Source of the DNA: Phycisphaerales bacterium UBA7708
GTDB taxonomy: Bacteria > Planctomycetota > Phycisphaerae > Sedimentisphaerales > Anaerohalosphaeraceae
Length of the DNA: 14,349 nt
Assembly: GCA_002482415.1 (NCBI GenBank)
Contig: DLFY01000062.1
Location: 1-14,349, forward strand
Direction of reading: 5' to 3'
The position numbers and the translations under genes are program-made. The notes below the pieces were generated by a model. It was given only the letters and a program-made list of their open reading frames with translations. It ran no database searches and had not been told where the DNA came from. The stretch's first letter is position 1, and each line of letters starts with the position of its first letter. Positions 14,282 through 14,349 of the stretch are shown in pieces.

Positions 14282-14349
14282 GCATGACACCTAAAACCTG
14301 GAGAATTTCGTGTAGACTTGCCTCCTGGCAGAGTTCTTTTGTCACAATG

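Noticed and set aside
1..14349. CRISPR array, tRNA, rRNA, insertion sequence or phage genes
   Set aside because: No regularly spaced repeats, cloverleaf, rRNA-like sequence, transposase or phage protein was seen; the unusual content is metabolic.

Overview
The window reads as a piece of a Planctomycetota genome, most likely class Phycisphaerae (Sedimentisphaerales-like). This rests on three things: the tail of a secreted protein ending in a dockerin-type repeat, a prepilin-like protein with both the N-terminal methylation motif and a C-terminal H-x9-DG motif, and a run of exported proteins rich in DUF1080, Gfo/Idh/MocA and GH78 domains. The assignment is inference from family content; there is no rRNA or marker gene here.

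All nine genes lie on the + strand. The left end (3-119) is the last 38 codons of a dockerin-bearing protein. A gene-free stretch (120-467) holds two strong inverted repeats; the second (366-440) sits just ahead of the ribosome binding site of the prepilin-like gene (468-1283). Then follow seven genes that look like one carbohydrate-utilisation cluster: a secreted nucleoside-hydrolase-fold protein (1474-2508), a secreted DUF1080 protein (2586-3341), a large GH78 alpha-L-rhamnosidase (3449-6178), a GH71/GH99-like candidate glycosidase with a C-terminal CBM9/DOMON-like domain (6222-8000), a Tat-exported three-domain fusion of Gfo/Idh/MocA oxidoreductase, DUF1080 and a CBM6/35-like module (8061-10547), a short GH78-like enzyme (10685-12466), and a GPH-family sugar:cation symporter (12695-14158). 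The last 191 bases hold no recognisable gene.

Working together (inference): the extracytoplasmic enzymes would strip rhamnose and other sugars from a plant- or algal-type glycan or glycoside, and the symporter would import the small products. Alongside ordinary hydrolysis the locus carries parts for an oxidative route: Gfo/Idh/MocA enzymes can oxidise a sugar C3 hydroxyl, and DUF1080 (PF06439, 3-keto-disaccharide hydrolase) proteins cleave 3-keto-glycosides. The fusion puts both activities and a probable sugar-binding module in one exported polypeptide, which is the most interesting feature here. There is no SusC/SusD pair, sulfatase, sigma/anti-sigma pair or other regulator inside the window.

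Several genes have inverted repeats immediately ahead of their start. Those at 366-440 and 10566-10660 are too long to be likely chance and may be regulatory leaders; the others are weak.
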